From: Aricia agestis
Taxonomy: Eukaryota > Arthropoda > Insecta > Lepidoptera > Lycaenidae
Reading direction: 5' to 3'
Length of the DNA stretch: 64,000 bases
NCBI RefSeq assembly: GCF_905147365.1
Contig: NC_056416.1
Coordinates: 3,430,001-3,494,000, forward strand
How positions within the stretch are numbered: position 1 is the first letter of the stretch; each line of letters begins with the position of its first letter. A model generated the notes under the pieces. It was not told where the DNA came from. It saw only the letters and a list, made by a program, of their open reading frames with translations, and made no database searches. A program made the position numbers and the translations under genes. This document shows, piece by piece, positions 32,298-42,648 of this stretch.

Positions 32298-32460
32298 TTT
32301 TTTAACATGGGGAAATGCTTTACGCATCCGGGCAAATTAGGGATATCGGCCGGGGTATGTGGGACTCCAGCGTAGTCTATCGACTAATCCCCATGGCGCT
32401 CCACTCATCGCTTAGGGCAGAGTTGCGGGTACGATAGAACCTACCACAACCCACGGGCGG
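32298..32460 (-). mobile_element. Retrotransposed fragment with 15-bp target duplication
   Basis: CCACGGGTAGTACCT flanks it at 32283-32297 and 32461-32475. On the minus strand it ends in an A-run, as expected for target-primed reverse transcription. The body contains GGATGCGTAAAGCATTTCCC and CGCCATGGGGATTAGTC. It is a 5'-truncated LINE 3' end or a SINE; the family is not recognised. Confidence 0.75.
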
Positions 32461-32627
32461 CCACGGGTAGTACCTAATAAAAATATAAACCAAAACTACT
32501 GAATCGATTTTAATATTTTAAAAATTCTAAAGGAAAAATCTGTCGCTATAGGAGATAGCGAAAAATGCTGATAGGAGTTGCATGTTCCATTTCTTGTTTT
32601 TGGGCAAAATATAATCTATATCTATAC

Positions 32628-33634
32628 TTTTAATATTAATATTATTATAATTGGGAAGAGTTTGTTTGTTTGTTTGAGCGCGCTAATCTCAGGAACTACT
32701 GGTCCGATTTGAAAAAGTCTTTCAGTGTTAGATAGCCCATTTATCGAGGAAGGCTATAGGCTATATTTTATCGCGCTAAGACTAATAGGAGCGAAGAAAT
32801 AGAGGAAAGTGTGAAAAAGCGGAAGAAATTATTTGAACGCGCTAATCTCAGGAACTACTGTTCAGATTTGAAAAATTCTTTCAGTGTTAGATAACCCATT
32901 TATCGAGAAAGGCTATAGGTTATATTTTATCACGCTAAGACTAATAAGAGCGAAGAAATAGAGGAAAATGTGGAAAAAACGGAGGAAATTATTTGAAGGG
33001 GCTTATCTCACGAACTACTGGAGCAATTTTTTTTGTTCTTTTGGCACAGATAAGAAGTAGACCACGTGAAGGATCATAGACTATTTTTTGTGGACTAATT
33101 TGTCTGCGAAATATCTAATTTACGCGGCCGAAGCTGCGCGGAACGTTATATTTCGCGTGGTCACGTCATCACGCGTGAACGGCTGGACCTATTTTGCTGA
33201 AATTTGGTATAAATATACTTTGAGTCCCGAAAATGAACATAGGATACATTTGTCCCGGAAAAATGTACGGTTACTGCATAATTTACTTTTATTATATCTA
33301 TTTTCATGGAATTTGGTACTATTCAATCTATTTTGATGAAATTTGGTATGGCAATACTTTCAGTCTGGGGAAAAGACAAGGGATACTTTTTATCCCGGAA
33401 AATATACGGTTCCCGCACAATAAACTTTTATGATTCTCGCCTAAACTATTTAATCTATTTTGATGAAATTTGGCATGTAGATTGGAGATACTTATTTGAA
33501 TCTGGGACAAGGAATGTTTTTGTCCCGGACCCACACTATATGCTTTTCTGATTTGCGCGTAAACGACTCAATCGATGTACGGGAACAACTATAAACTAAA
33601 GTCCACGCGGACGAAGTCGCGGGCAACACTAGTA
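32628..33634 (+). mobile_element. Composite Helitron region with tandem modules
   Basis: At about 32675-33080 there are three units starting GCTAATCTCAGGAACTACTG (about 159 bp each), inverted relative to the 17190 array. At about 33180-33560 there are repeated modules around TTTTGATGAAATTTGG and CCCGGAAAAATGTACGG. It ends in CGCGGACGAAGTCGCGGGC and AACACTAG|T at about 33634. At least two Helitrons appear joined or nested. Confidence 0.6.
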
Positions 33635-34547
33635 GCTAGTTATTTATTATTATAAATCCACCGTGTACGACAAAAAATTTGTTTGGTTTTTTGATATTAT
33701 AAACATGATAAATCTTGTGAAGCTGTCCTCGTCAAATCCTTGAACTGTAAGGACGTAATATATTACCTTTTATAGTTTAGTAGTTACGTGTTTTAAATAG
33801 CAAGTATTTCGGGTCAACTAGTATGTAAATAGTATTTTATATAAAAAATCAATTTTTGCCTACGTTCGTTCTATCACGGAAGACGGTACGGAACCTTTCG
33901 TGAGCGAGTCCGACTCGCACTTGGCTGATTTTTTTAAATACGTGCATCGTTGTTGTGACCATCTTTACATGAATTTAAAAACGGACCAAGCGAAAATTAA
34001 TTTATCCGTAACTACAAGTAGAAGTTCGATAATCGCGCGGGAACCGTACAGTACTGTTATACTGCGATCAAAGTTATCCCTTATCCTTTACCGGGGTCAA
34101 AGTATCTTCATACTAAAGTATTTATACTCTGACAAACAAACTTTCCCATTTAAACAATAGTTAACGTACAGACAGACTATCCCATTAACAATTAAAAGTA
34201 CTGAACAAAACCAATATGACCTGCAAACATTCAAGAAGAGAACGTATTCCCTCTTTAAAGGCCGGCAACGCACCTGCAGCTCTTCTTGCGAGTGTCCATG
34301 GGCGACGGTAGTTGCTTTCCATCAGGCGACCCGTTGGTCGTTTGCCCCTTTTCTAATATATTTAAAAATTCTCGGGTCACAGTGTTTGTGCGCGAACTCC
34401 TCCAAAACGGCTCCACCGATTTTAATGAAATTTTGTATATGTATTCGTAAGGCATGAGAATAGATATTTATCTACATTTTAATATTGATACAAGAAATAA
34501 TTTATATGGCAACATTTGCCGGGTCAGCCAGCTAGTTTTATATAAAA

Positions 34548-34774
34548 CGAGCTTTTGCCCGCGGCTTCGCTCGCGTAAGAAGTATAATATACAAACTTTC
34601 ATCCCCTATTTTATCCCCTTGGAGGTGTAATTGATCAAAATCCTTTCTTAGCGGATGCCTACGTCATAATATCTACCTGCATGCCAAATTTCAGCCCGAT
34701 CGGTCCATAGGTTTGGGCTGTGCGTTGATAGATCACCATGTCAGTCAGTCACCTTTGAGTTTTATATATATAGA
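34548..34774 (-). mobile_element. Non-autonomous Helitron, short form, inverted copy
   Basis: On the minus strand it starts A|TCTATATATATAAAACTC and ends GAAGCCGCGGGCAAAAGCTCG|T. This is the same family as 15192-15426. It lies 23 bp from the putative DAT 5' exon. Confidence 0.72.
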
Positions 34775-34797
34775 TAGATAGAAGATAAAGTACTTAC

Positions 34798-34990
34798 GTG
34801 CGGCTCGGCGGGCGCAGCTCTCGCGCCATGACCGCGCGCCGCGGCGGTCGCAGCAGACTGCTGGGTGCGCGGCGGTGGGCTGGACCACCACGCCTGTGGA
34901 GTGGACACGCCCACTGCACAGAATAGCCCACGCCACAGGCTGTTGTACAGAGGATCAACTGCATACGACGCTGGGGGATCGATTTTACTG
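34798..34990 (-). other. Possible DAT 5' non-coding exon
   Basis: A GC-rich stretch ends in a strong splice donor, GCCGCAC|gtaagta. If joined directly to 26636-26791 the frame that leads into TM1 contains a TGA and no ATG, so the exon could only be untranslated and DAT would start at the ATG at 26774. An ATG in another frame (34830-34828) leaves phase 2 and does not fit. The right limit is arbitrary. It could equally be an unrelated GC-rich segment. Confidence 0.3.
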
Positions 34991-35045
34991 AAATACGAGT
35001 ATGCTCAACGTATGCAATTTCACATTTGATTAAACAGTGGAGTTT

Positions 35046-35186
35046 GGTAACAGGTAAACTCACTCACTCGACGAAACACAGCGCAAGCGCTATTTCACGC
35101 CGGTTTTCTGTGAGAACGTGGTATTTCTCCGGTCCAGCCGGCCCATTCGTGCCGAAACATGGCTCTCCCACGTCTAAACGTATTGT
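35046..35186 (+). mobile_element. 3' part of the SINE-like repeat family
   Basis: It shares TAAACTCACTCACTCG, CGCAAGCGCTATTTCACGCC and GCCGGCCCATTCGTGCCGAA with 36395-36522. A separate inverted 5' fragment of the same family lies at 35455-35550. Confidence 0.6.
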
Positions 35187-36184
35187 GTGTTACAGTGATT
35201 TTATACTACGAGTAAATATAAAATTCAGTCGAAATCAGTATTTCTCGTGACCTATTTGATCTTATGGTTCCGGCCTTAGAAACACTACTGCAAAAAGTAA
35301 CCAGTGTCTATCTGTAGACATGGGACAGTATAAATTGTATTCAGAACATAAATTCCTCGAATAAAAATCAGGGACAAGAGCATTATAATAATAATAATAA
35401 AAAAAACCAGTGTCTATCAGACTGTGCTGGATACTCTTTGCAGTGTCGCAGAAATCAAAGGCCGGCAACGCACCTGCAGCTCTTCTGATGATGGCGACGG
35501 TAGTTGCTTTCCATCAGGTGACCTGTTTGCTCGTTTGCCCCCTTATTACATAAATAAAATCAGCATTATATAAACTTTGGCCGACTGCACTAGAAGGATT
35601 ACTCAGATTATTATTAAGTATATAATATAGTAGACTCGTTGCTAAGTGTACAAAACGCCGAAGGCAAGCTGCGTGCACGCCGCGCAATCGCAGCGTCATC
35701 GCGGCGTGTGCGTTGCGCAGTCGCGTCGCTTTCAAATCGCTCGCTAATCGCCAGTGTGATAAGGCCCTTAAGTCAATTCCATACATTTTGGTCGGCAATT
35801 ATATAATAAAAGAAAACGTCTTGGCTAAAGGCTCAAAATATTACTAAAGAAACAAAATATTACACGACTACGGTAAGTCAACGAAAACCGTAGTGCTGCT
35901 ACGAGTTGCTACGAGAATGCAATGATGAAAAACAAAGTAAACATTATTTGATAATATTATTATCACAAAGAATAATACAGATTTTGTGTAGATAATATTA
36001 CGAGCTACTATATTATTATGTCTATAAGGCTAGAATAATATTATTATAGTTATGATTAGTCATGACTCATGAGTCATGACTCATGACATACAAAGTACAA
36101 TCTCTTGGCGTACAAAACTCTCCAACTTTTTGAGTACACACAATATGTAACTAATCTAGTTATATGTACTATATATATATTTTT

Positions 36185-36522
36185 TTAATGAAATAAGAGG
36201 GCAAACGAGCAAACGGGTCACCTGATGGAAAGCAACTTCCGTCGCCCATGGACACTCGCAGCATCAGAAGAGCTGCAAGTGCGTTGCCGGCCTTTTAAGA
36301 GGGAATAGGGTAATAGGGGAGGGTAGGGAAGGGAAGGGAAGGGAATAGTTGAGGGTAGGGAAGGGAATAGTGTAGGGGTTAGGGGATTGGGCCTCCGGTA
36401 AACTCACTCACTCGGGGAAACACAGCGCAAGCGCTGTTTCACGCCGGTTTTCTGTGAGAACGTGGTATTTATCCGGTCGAGCCGGCCCATTCGTGCCGAA
36501 GCATGGCTCTCCCACGTATAAA
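36185..36522 (+). mobile_element. SINE-like repeat, most complete copy
   Basis: All blocks are present in order: GAGCAAACGGGTCACCTGAT, GTCGCCCATGGACACTCG, GGCCGGCCTTTTAAGAGG, a purine-rich (GGGAAGGGAA)n tract, GGGCCTCCGGTAAACTCACT and GAGCCGGCCCATTCGTGCCG. This copy lets the five partial copies in the window be aligned. Confidence 0.65.
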
Positions 36523-36540
36523 TATAATACTTTGAATCTT

Positions 36541-36867
36541 GACTCGGAGGTCGTGGGTTCGATTCCCGCGTTGGAAACATGTTATTTCCAAGTTTGGTTA
36601 GGACAATGAAGGCTGATCACCTGATTGTCTGACAAGTAAGATGATCCATGCGTCGGATGGGCATGTAAAAAGTCGGTCCCGCGCCTGATCTCTCGCCGGT
36701 CGTGTCGGTCTTCCGTCCCACTGGATTATGAGAGTAAAGGAATAGAGAGTGCTCTTGTATACTGCGCACACACTTGGGCACTATAAAATTACTCCTGCGT
36801 AGCTGGCCTGGTTTCAATGAAACCGGCCACCGTCACCGAAACCGGTGTGGGAGCTATAATTATTATT
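36541..36867 (+). mobile_element. 5'-truncated tRNA-derived SINE with 14-bp target duplication
   Basis: ATACTTTGAATCTT flanks it at 36527-36540 and 36868-36881. It starts at GACTCGGAGGTCGTGGG, so the A box is missing but the B box GGTTCGATTCC is retained. It is otherwise nearly identical to 8215-8580, which suggests both are recent insertions. Confidence 0.9.
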
Positions 36868-36881
36868 ATACTTTGAATCTT

Positions 36882-38154
36882 TTAGTAGAAGTTTAACTTT
36901 TGGATATTGTTATAAATTATAATGTAGTTAAGATAATTTTTAAAAAAGAAAATTTTATAGTGGGCATGATTTTTATAGTTAATACTATTGGGCTACCTTC
37001 CCTTTCTTACCTCTACATACTTACCTAATTCTTTTAACCTACAAAAGTTACGAGCCCAAGCACTGTAAAATTGGAATCCCAAGCCTCCCTTTCCAATTAC
37101 CTAGCGATACCAAAAACCTTAATCAGATTGCAAAAAGAAATGATAAAAATTAAATTAATGCCACTTCGCAGAAATTAGATCAATTAGCGAGGTGTGGGTG
37201 TAGGCGTGGCGTTGGGCGTGGCTCACTGGCCACGCCCACCGACCCGTCAATTACAAGGGTCACCGCTCAAAGGACGTATTAAGGACACGGAGCATGTCAA
37301 TTCAGTTAACGTATAGAAATGCTGGGCTTCTGGAAAATTCATATTATTTGCGCCATTTGTTAGCCCACTTTTTACGTCTTAGCATTTTTCCTTGGCATGA
37401 TTTTTATTATTATAACTTGTAGCGTAGAGTGAACTACTTTTTTAATTATAGCTGCAGTGTGTGGGTTTCTATTAAAGACAATAGGGAACATGCAAATATA
37501 GTATTGATGAAAATTTTGCTATTAAAATGATAAATTAGCGGTTCTGAAGATACGAGGCAATAAAGAATATTACAAACATACAAGATACGCGCTAAAAAAT
37601 ACAAAAGAACTGCTGCAACTGCAAGGTTTGTAGAAAGAAAAAAAAAATTTATAGAAAGTTGTTTTTTTTTTTAATTACGACTTAAAATTAACTTGAAACG
37701 GAACGGATTTCAAAACACCAATCAGCGTTCAGTGACGTCACACCTGCTCACCACTTTTTGAGAGGTACGATCAGGTGGGGCCTGTGGGTGGGGGCGGTGG
37801 GGCCATTGTCAATAATTGTCAAACAGTAGTGACGTCATACAGACTATAGATCCGTTTTGGCGACAAAATTTAAATTCACAATTTTAAACCGCATTTTTTG
37901 CAGTAAATTCCAGTGTTTTTTTTTTAATATACGTACTTGTAGTCTGTGTGGTGGTTCTACATGGAGTTCTTTAAAATAAACACAAAAATAAAAATATCGC
38001 ATCTTCCCTGTTATGAGACGTATTGTGCTATGATACATTTTTACATTTTTCTCTTACCTTTAGATAAAATTTTGGTGTAACTTGTTAGTAATAAGTTGTT
38101 TGAGTCTAGGTTAAAGGGCAAAGTGTTTTCCAACTTGATACAAGATTCTTAAAA
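36882..38154. other. Intergenic, nothing recognised
   Basis: AT-rich sequence with poly(T) runs and a short GC-rich patch near 37195-37255 (GGCGTGGC words). No gene, tRNA or clear repeat was seen. Confidence 0.5.
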
Positions 38155-38755
38155 GAAAGTCTTGTTATGGTCTATTTGGGGCATATTCTGCAGGTAGGTA
38201 GACATAACTTCGAGAGAGAAACCAATAGGAGGATACAGTTGTGTTGGGCAGCATTCAGGAAGTTAAGCCACATTCTCACGTCACATATTCCGCAGAGCTT
38301 GAAGACGAAAATCTTCGATCAATGCGTGCTTCCCGTTATGACCTACGGGGCGGAAACCTGGCCTTTTACAGCAGGGCTAGCTCGTAAGTTTTCCGTCGCT
38401 CAGCGTGCTATGGAGCGCGCTATGCTCGGAGTTTCTTTGGCGGATAAGCTTCGAAATAAAACAATTCGTCAAAGAACTAAAGTCACCGACATAGTGCAGA
38501 GAATTAGTACGCTGAAGTGAAACTGGGCTGGTCACGTAGCTCGAAGAACAGACGATCGCTGGAGTAAACTTACTCTGGAATGGAGACCAAGGGTGGGAAA
38601 TCGGGGTGTAGGTCGACCTCCAACTAGGTGGGACGACGATCTCCGCTTAGTTGCAGGCCCATGTTGGATGCGAGTAGCAGGAGATCGGTCATCTTGGCGT
38701 TCATTGAGAGAGGCCTATGTCCAGCAGTGGACGACTATAGGCTGATATGATGATG
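38155..38755 (+). pseudogene. RTE-like LINE, C-terminal reverse-transcriptase fragment
   Basis: It encodes VYLGHILQVGRHNFERETNR … KTKIFDQCVLPVMTYGAETW …, the thumb and C-terminal region after RT in RTE-type LINEs. A TGA at about 38518 breaks it, after which NWAGHVARRTDDRWSKLTLE, GRPPTRWDDDL and YVQQWTTIG continue in the same frame. It ends in the short (ATG)n tail typical of RTE elements (GATATGATGATGATGAA). It is heavily 5'-truncated. Confidence 0.8.
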
Positions 38756-38899
38756 ATGAATATTATTTCCAAGTCCTTTTGATAAAGCTACAACAGCTAT
38801 CCCCAACCCGCGGCCCACGGGCCGCATGTGGCCCACCGCGTCGCCGCCGCGCGCCGCCGCGCGCCTCCGGGACTTTATCTGTGGCCCGCGTGATGTTAA

Positions 38900-39022
38900 A
38901 GCGCTTATTCCACTTATCCTAGCTAGGACGTCCTAGCTAGGATCCTAAAAAAATTAGTCAAGTGGAATAACATTATTAGAAAGCTAGGATCCTAACCTAG
39001 CTAGAATAAATGGAATAAGCGC
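38900..39022. mobile_element. TTAA-type (piggyBac-like) MITE, 123 bp
   Basis: The inverted ends GCGCTTATTCCA are flanked by TTAA (38896-38899 and 39023-39026). The related hAT copy at 45170 has the uninterrupted GATGTTAAACTATTTTGAAATTC at this site, so it acts as an empty-site control. The interior holds a palindrome TCCTAGCTAGGACGTCCTAG and a repeated TAGCTAGGATCC motif. PiggyBac relationship is inferred only from TTAA. Confidence 0.85.
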
Positions 39023-39246
39023 TTAAACCATTTTGAAATTCACAACCAGCGGCAAAATAATGTAAAGCAAAATATTATTATTAAGTATATAAATCTGCAC
39101 CATACAGTATGTATGTAGTTGCAAATAAACTTTATTATTATTCGTGAAAGGTGTGAAATTGTTTACACTTTTAAATCGTTAATTTTGAAGAACGTTATTT
39201 TTTAACCCTAAAAAATTTTTGTTGCGGCCCGTGACACCAAGACTAA

Positions 39247-39400
39247 CCGCCGCACTCAGAGACATTAAGTTATGATTAACCTTCAATTAAATGAAGAATT
39301 TGACAGATAATGTATGGGGCTTATGCCAAAATTTTGAATTAATTACATTTAAGTACCTAATATTAATTATGGAACATTAGTTCCACTCTGAGTGCGGTAG
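39247..39400. mobile_element. PIF/Harbinger-like MITE with TAA duplication, 154 bp
   Basis: Ends containing CCGCACTCAGAG are inverted, with TAA at 39244-39246 and 39401-39403. The 45170 hAT copy lacks it: there AACAAGACCAAAACATG is continuous. It is the second insertion into the same hAT copy. Confidence 0.8.
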
Positions 39401-40062
39401 TAAGACGTGTTTTTGGCACGTATTAAAAAACGGTTGGGGACCACGGGGCTACAAGATAAGGCAGGCCGCTGATTCGTGGTTGTATTGTGTGCTGTGGCCT
39501 GTTTCTTATGTCAATGGTTGTGGATTGTGGTGACTGGTGGTGTGGCCACCGATCACGTGGTTGACAGATGATAATTTATTAAACTAGCAGCACCTTAGTA
39601 ATCTTTAGTCTATGGTTCCTATCTGTCACGATTCTTGAACCAATCAAAGTCCTCCAAGCAAACAGTGATAAAAATGTCGTCGTAGGTGGATTCGACACTT
39701 TTCTGTTTTTTTCCTAAAAAGTGACGAAGCGCGGGTGCATTCCACTAAATATTTTAGAAAATATAGTTTTGTATTTACGTTTTATATAGTTTATAGTGTA
39801 AAGAAGTTGCTCAAGTACGTGCATATTGTTTTATTATTAAACTTTCACTCGTGACAGCTGATAAGTTTTAATAAGATGTGGTTTTGTTATTTGTAAATAA
39901 TAACAAAGGATTTCCCTAGCATTATTTTTACAACTCTTTCCTCCATCAGCACATACATAGAACGCATTGGGATTGCGTATCGTGACTTTTCCTTCTGTTA
40001 CTTTGTGTTGGTACATTTTTTGTCGATCACTTATCATCATCTAAAAATATTTTGTGCGCAGA

Positions 40063-40134
40063 ATGGGCGACGAAATGGATCCGTGCGAGTGCCTGTGGAA
40101 CCATGAGCTAGCGATGCGGCGGCTGATCTCTCTG
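40063..40134 (+). CDS. SMIM14: SMIM14 coding exon 1
   Basis: Twenty-four codons, MGDEMDPCECLWNHELAMRR then LISL. The donor is TCTCTG|gttagt, phase 0. This is the cysteine-containing N-terminal segment that is conserved from insects to mammals. Confidence 0.93.
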
Positions 40135-42648
40135 GTTAGTTATTTTTTACTATACGTGACCTTGTAGCTACATTATCTGCAGCAAATCACAACCACGTCC
40201 GCACGTTTATCTGCTTCAATACGCTGACTATACTAACATTAGAAGTAGGTCAATAAACATAATGTCTAATTATTTTAAATACACTAGTAATTTTTTACCC
40301 CTGCAGACTTTACTAACAATGCAATGTGAACTACAAATCAAAGGTTTTATAGACACTTTTCCTCCTTATACACCTTGATAATAATATCTTTTAAGACAGG
40401 CTATTTACCTCTGTAACATTCACAGAAGTTACACATTAATATGAACCTAAACCACTTAATTGAGGATAAAAAACTTGTTTTCATAACAATTTATTTATAA
40501 ACAAGAACATGTAGAACTATTCATATCTTTTAAAATTATTTACAATTAATGTGTATGACATCATCAGTTGTCGGCTGTCGCTCATAAAAAACATATCCAA
40601 TTCCTACACTATTTATAAAAAGATTTTTATGCAACTGAAGTACCTTGAATATTAGGTCCATTTTGAAGATGGCCTTGTATTAATGCAAATCTTTTGAAGT
40701 AAGGTGCACAATTTCTGATATTGAGTAATATTTATCAATAGAACTTGTTATTGTTTTTCAATAGCCATTCAAGAAATGCAGTGATGCATGAAGAAAAAGT
40801 AGAATGAAAGTTATTATGTCACCAAGTCTGCAGTACTAATTATTATATCAGACCAATCCTTCAATCGTGGATTCTTGGAAATCTATTTTTATACTATTGT
40901 GTCTCGATCACTGGTGAGCTTATGGGGCTTGATGGGTTAATCTAACTATTTAATATACATACTATTTTTATTGTGTGATGAAATGAAAAATAATTTTAAT
41001 ACTTAACTCAAAATTCAATGTTTTCAATCTTTATTGCTTTACACAATCTCACAATAGTTTTGGCTATTATTAATAATGGCTTTAAATTTTGTGAGTTTTT
41101 AATTTTAAAAAGTTTCAATGAAAAAAATACATATTTTATGTTTAACACAATGTAAATTATCAAATATACGCACAAGTTGTCCTCCGAACTTATGTAATTT
41201 ATGTAATGCTAACTAAAGGGTCAAATGTCAATGTATTTTATTGTTTCCTTCCTACATAAGACAATTGACCTAAAAGACTGGCCTAGCTGGGACTACACTA
41301 CACAAACTAGCTGGGACACACTCTATTATTAAGAACGATCATAATTTTTTTTGGTGTGTGTGGTGAATATCGTTTTACATGACAAAAAGAACAGAATATA
41401 GACATTTAAGTATTAGTTTATATACTGTATGCAATATCTTATTCTCAACTACATGTCGTCCGTTGTCGTGTGTCGAGATTTAATTACTTGACTGCGTCGT
41501 CGAGATAAACAACAGCTGCTATAGCAGTAACAACAAGTCACCTTGATATCGCGAAATTGCAGGTAGCGGTTTAATACATTACATGGTAGTGATTGTAACT
41601 AATTGCATTTGTATGGAAGTTTTGGCTGCAATCTTGTTTATATAAAAAAATCTAATGGCCTGTTTCACCGCTTCCTGATAAGGTGCCCGATAGGGTTATT
41701 TGATAGATTTTCCATACTCCATCTGTCAAATTAAGTGGTGGATTGCCTTATCAGGAAGCGGTGAAACAGGCCCTAAACCAAATATATTACCAGCAACTTT
41801 GATGCGTCGTTTATACTTGTCTCTGTTGAGAAGGGAAGTGGGCAGCGCGAAAATGTAAGGCTCAATTTATACCGGCGCGGTAAATTTGACTTCTGCCAAT
41901 AACGCTTTGCCCCTAGAATTAAAAAAATTACCTTTTTTTTAATTTCCCCAGCTTCGGCAAGGGCAGTCGTACTGCACGGACAACGAGTGCCTGGAGACGC
42001 TGCCCGGGCCGCAGGGCTCCGCCGGGAACAGCTTCCTCGTGGTGTTCATGATGATGGCGCTGGCGGCGGCCATGTACGTGATGCGCCCGCGCCGCGACCG
42101 CCTGCAGGATGCCGCGAAACCGACCACCAACTCTCATGTATGTGTCAGTCTTTAGATGTGGGCAAAATGTGTGTAAGCGAACATTTAAAATGCCCAAAAC
42201 ACCCCGAGTGTTTGGGCATGTATGTATTTGGGCAATTTTCCCACCGACCTGCAAACCTTCAAGAAAAGAGGGTATTCCCTCTTAAAAGGCCGGCAGCGCA
42301 TTTGCAGCTCTTCTAACGTTGCGAGTGTCCATGGGTAGTTGCTTTCCATCAGGTGACCCATTTGCTTGTTTGCCCCTTAATAAAAAAAACCCTGTATTGA
42401 TGGAAAATCGGCCATTAGTGTAAAGTGCCCAATGTTTGTTTACCCATCTGAGCTAGAGGCAAACAAAAATGTCAGTTGTGTCTGCAGTTTAGCTTTGACA
42501 TTCTTCAGTAGACTGAATTTGTTGTAAAGAAGTAGTCGGAACTACTTAATTGTTGCAATTTTGTATTGAATATTGAAACTTTCCTAATATCCACTCTCTA
42601 TATTTTCAGGACAACGATGGTGCGCCGCCAACTCCACCCAGAATTTAA
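40063..42648 (+). CDS. SMIM14: Small integral membrane protein 14 (SMIM14 homologue), 3 coding exons
   Basis: Coding exons are 40063-40134, 41952-42137 and 42610-42648, giving 98 residues (human SMIM14 is 99 as I recall). The N-terminus DPCECLWNHELAMRRLISLL and the CTDNECLETLPGP cysteine block are the family hallmarks. A single transmembrane segment follows (SFLVVFMMMALAAAMYVM) with a basic stop (RPRRDR) and a proline-rich tail ending PPTPPRI. The vertebrate protein is reported in the ER membrane; its molecular role is poorly defined. The ATG at 40063 follows an AG at 40060-40061 that looks like an acceptor, so a 5' non-coding exon probably lies upstream. Donors and acceptors are GT-AG. Confidence 0.94.
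41656..41773. mobile_element. PIF/Harbinger-like MITE, 118 bp, TAA duplication
   Basis: Inverted ends GGCCTGTTTCACCGCTTCCT are flanked by TAA (41653-41655 and 41774-41776). It lies in the first SMIM14 coding intron, about 180 bp before the exon 2 acceptor. Confidence 0.8.
41952..42137 (+). CDS. SMIM14: SMIM14 coding exon 2, transmembrane segment
   Basis: Sixty-two codons: LRQGQSYCTDNECLETLPGP, QGSAGNSFLVVFMMMALAAA and MYVMRPRRDRLQDAAKPTTN SH. Phase 0 at both ends. The exon is much more GC-rich than its surroundings, which produces spurious long ORFs on both strands here. Confidence 0.94.
42245..42385 (-). mobile_element. Partial SINE-like repeat in SMIM14 intron 2
   Basis: The plus strand reads CTTAAAAGGCCGGCAGCGCA, GAGTGTCCATGGGTAG and TTGCTTTCCATCAGGTGACC, inverted relative to 36185. 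Confidence 0.6.
42610..42648 (+). CDS. SMIM14: SMIM14 coding exon 3 and stop
   Basis: Twelve codons DNDGAPPTPPRI and TAA, after a tattttcag acceptor. The proline-rich end aligns with the APPVD-type end of vertebrate SMIM14. Confidence 0.92.
   Translation, partial: DNDGAPPTPPRI

Larger units (their letters stand above)
26792..34797. other. Gene-free stretch upstream of the DAT TM1 exon
   Basis: Apart from the repeats listed separately, no coding exon was recognised. About 29720-30010 is rich in CGTCG/CTACG words, and 28490-28545 has GACTTGAAAATCCCGG-like repeats. About 30600-31046 is an inverted copy of the 13592 repeat family. Confidence 0.5.
38794..39446. mobile_element. hAT-type MITE carrying two nested MITEs
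   Basis: The termini CAGCTATCCCCAACCCGCGG and, inverted, GGTTGGGGACCACGG match those of 45170-45404. The flanks AGCTACAA (38786-38793) and GGCTACAA (39447-39454) agree at 7 of 8 bases, consistent with an 8-bp duplication. The extra length relative to 45170 is largely due to inserts at 38900-39022 and 39247-39400. Confidence 0.82.

Noticed and set aside
33088..33551. Three overlapping plus-strand ORFs and one antisense
   Set aside because: They arise from tandem Helitron modules (TTTTGATGAAATTTGG units); no protein family seen.
34794..35063. 89-codon minus-strand ORF ending at the 34798 donor
   Set aside because: No family resemblance, extends into a repeat, and leaves the donor in a phase that does not match the DAT TM1 exon.
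36057..36087. GTCATGACTCATGAGTCATG palindromic repeat as an operator-like site
   Set aside because: Short self-complementary tandem word with no gene context; most likely simple-sequence expansion.
38167..38520. 117-codon ORF as an independent gene
   Set aside because: It is the C-terminal fragment of an RTE-like LINE, and homologous coding continues in frame past the stop.
41928..42316. Overlapping 63- to 109-codon ORFs on both strands at SMIM14 exon 2
   Set aside because: They are shadows of the GC-rich SMIM14 exon; one runs on into a SINE-like repeat.
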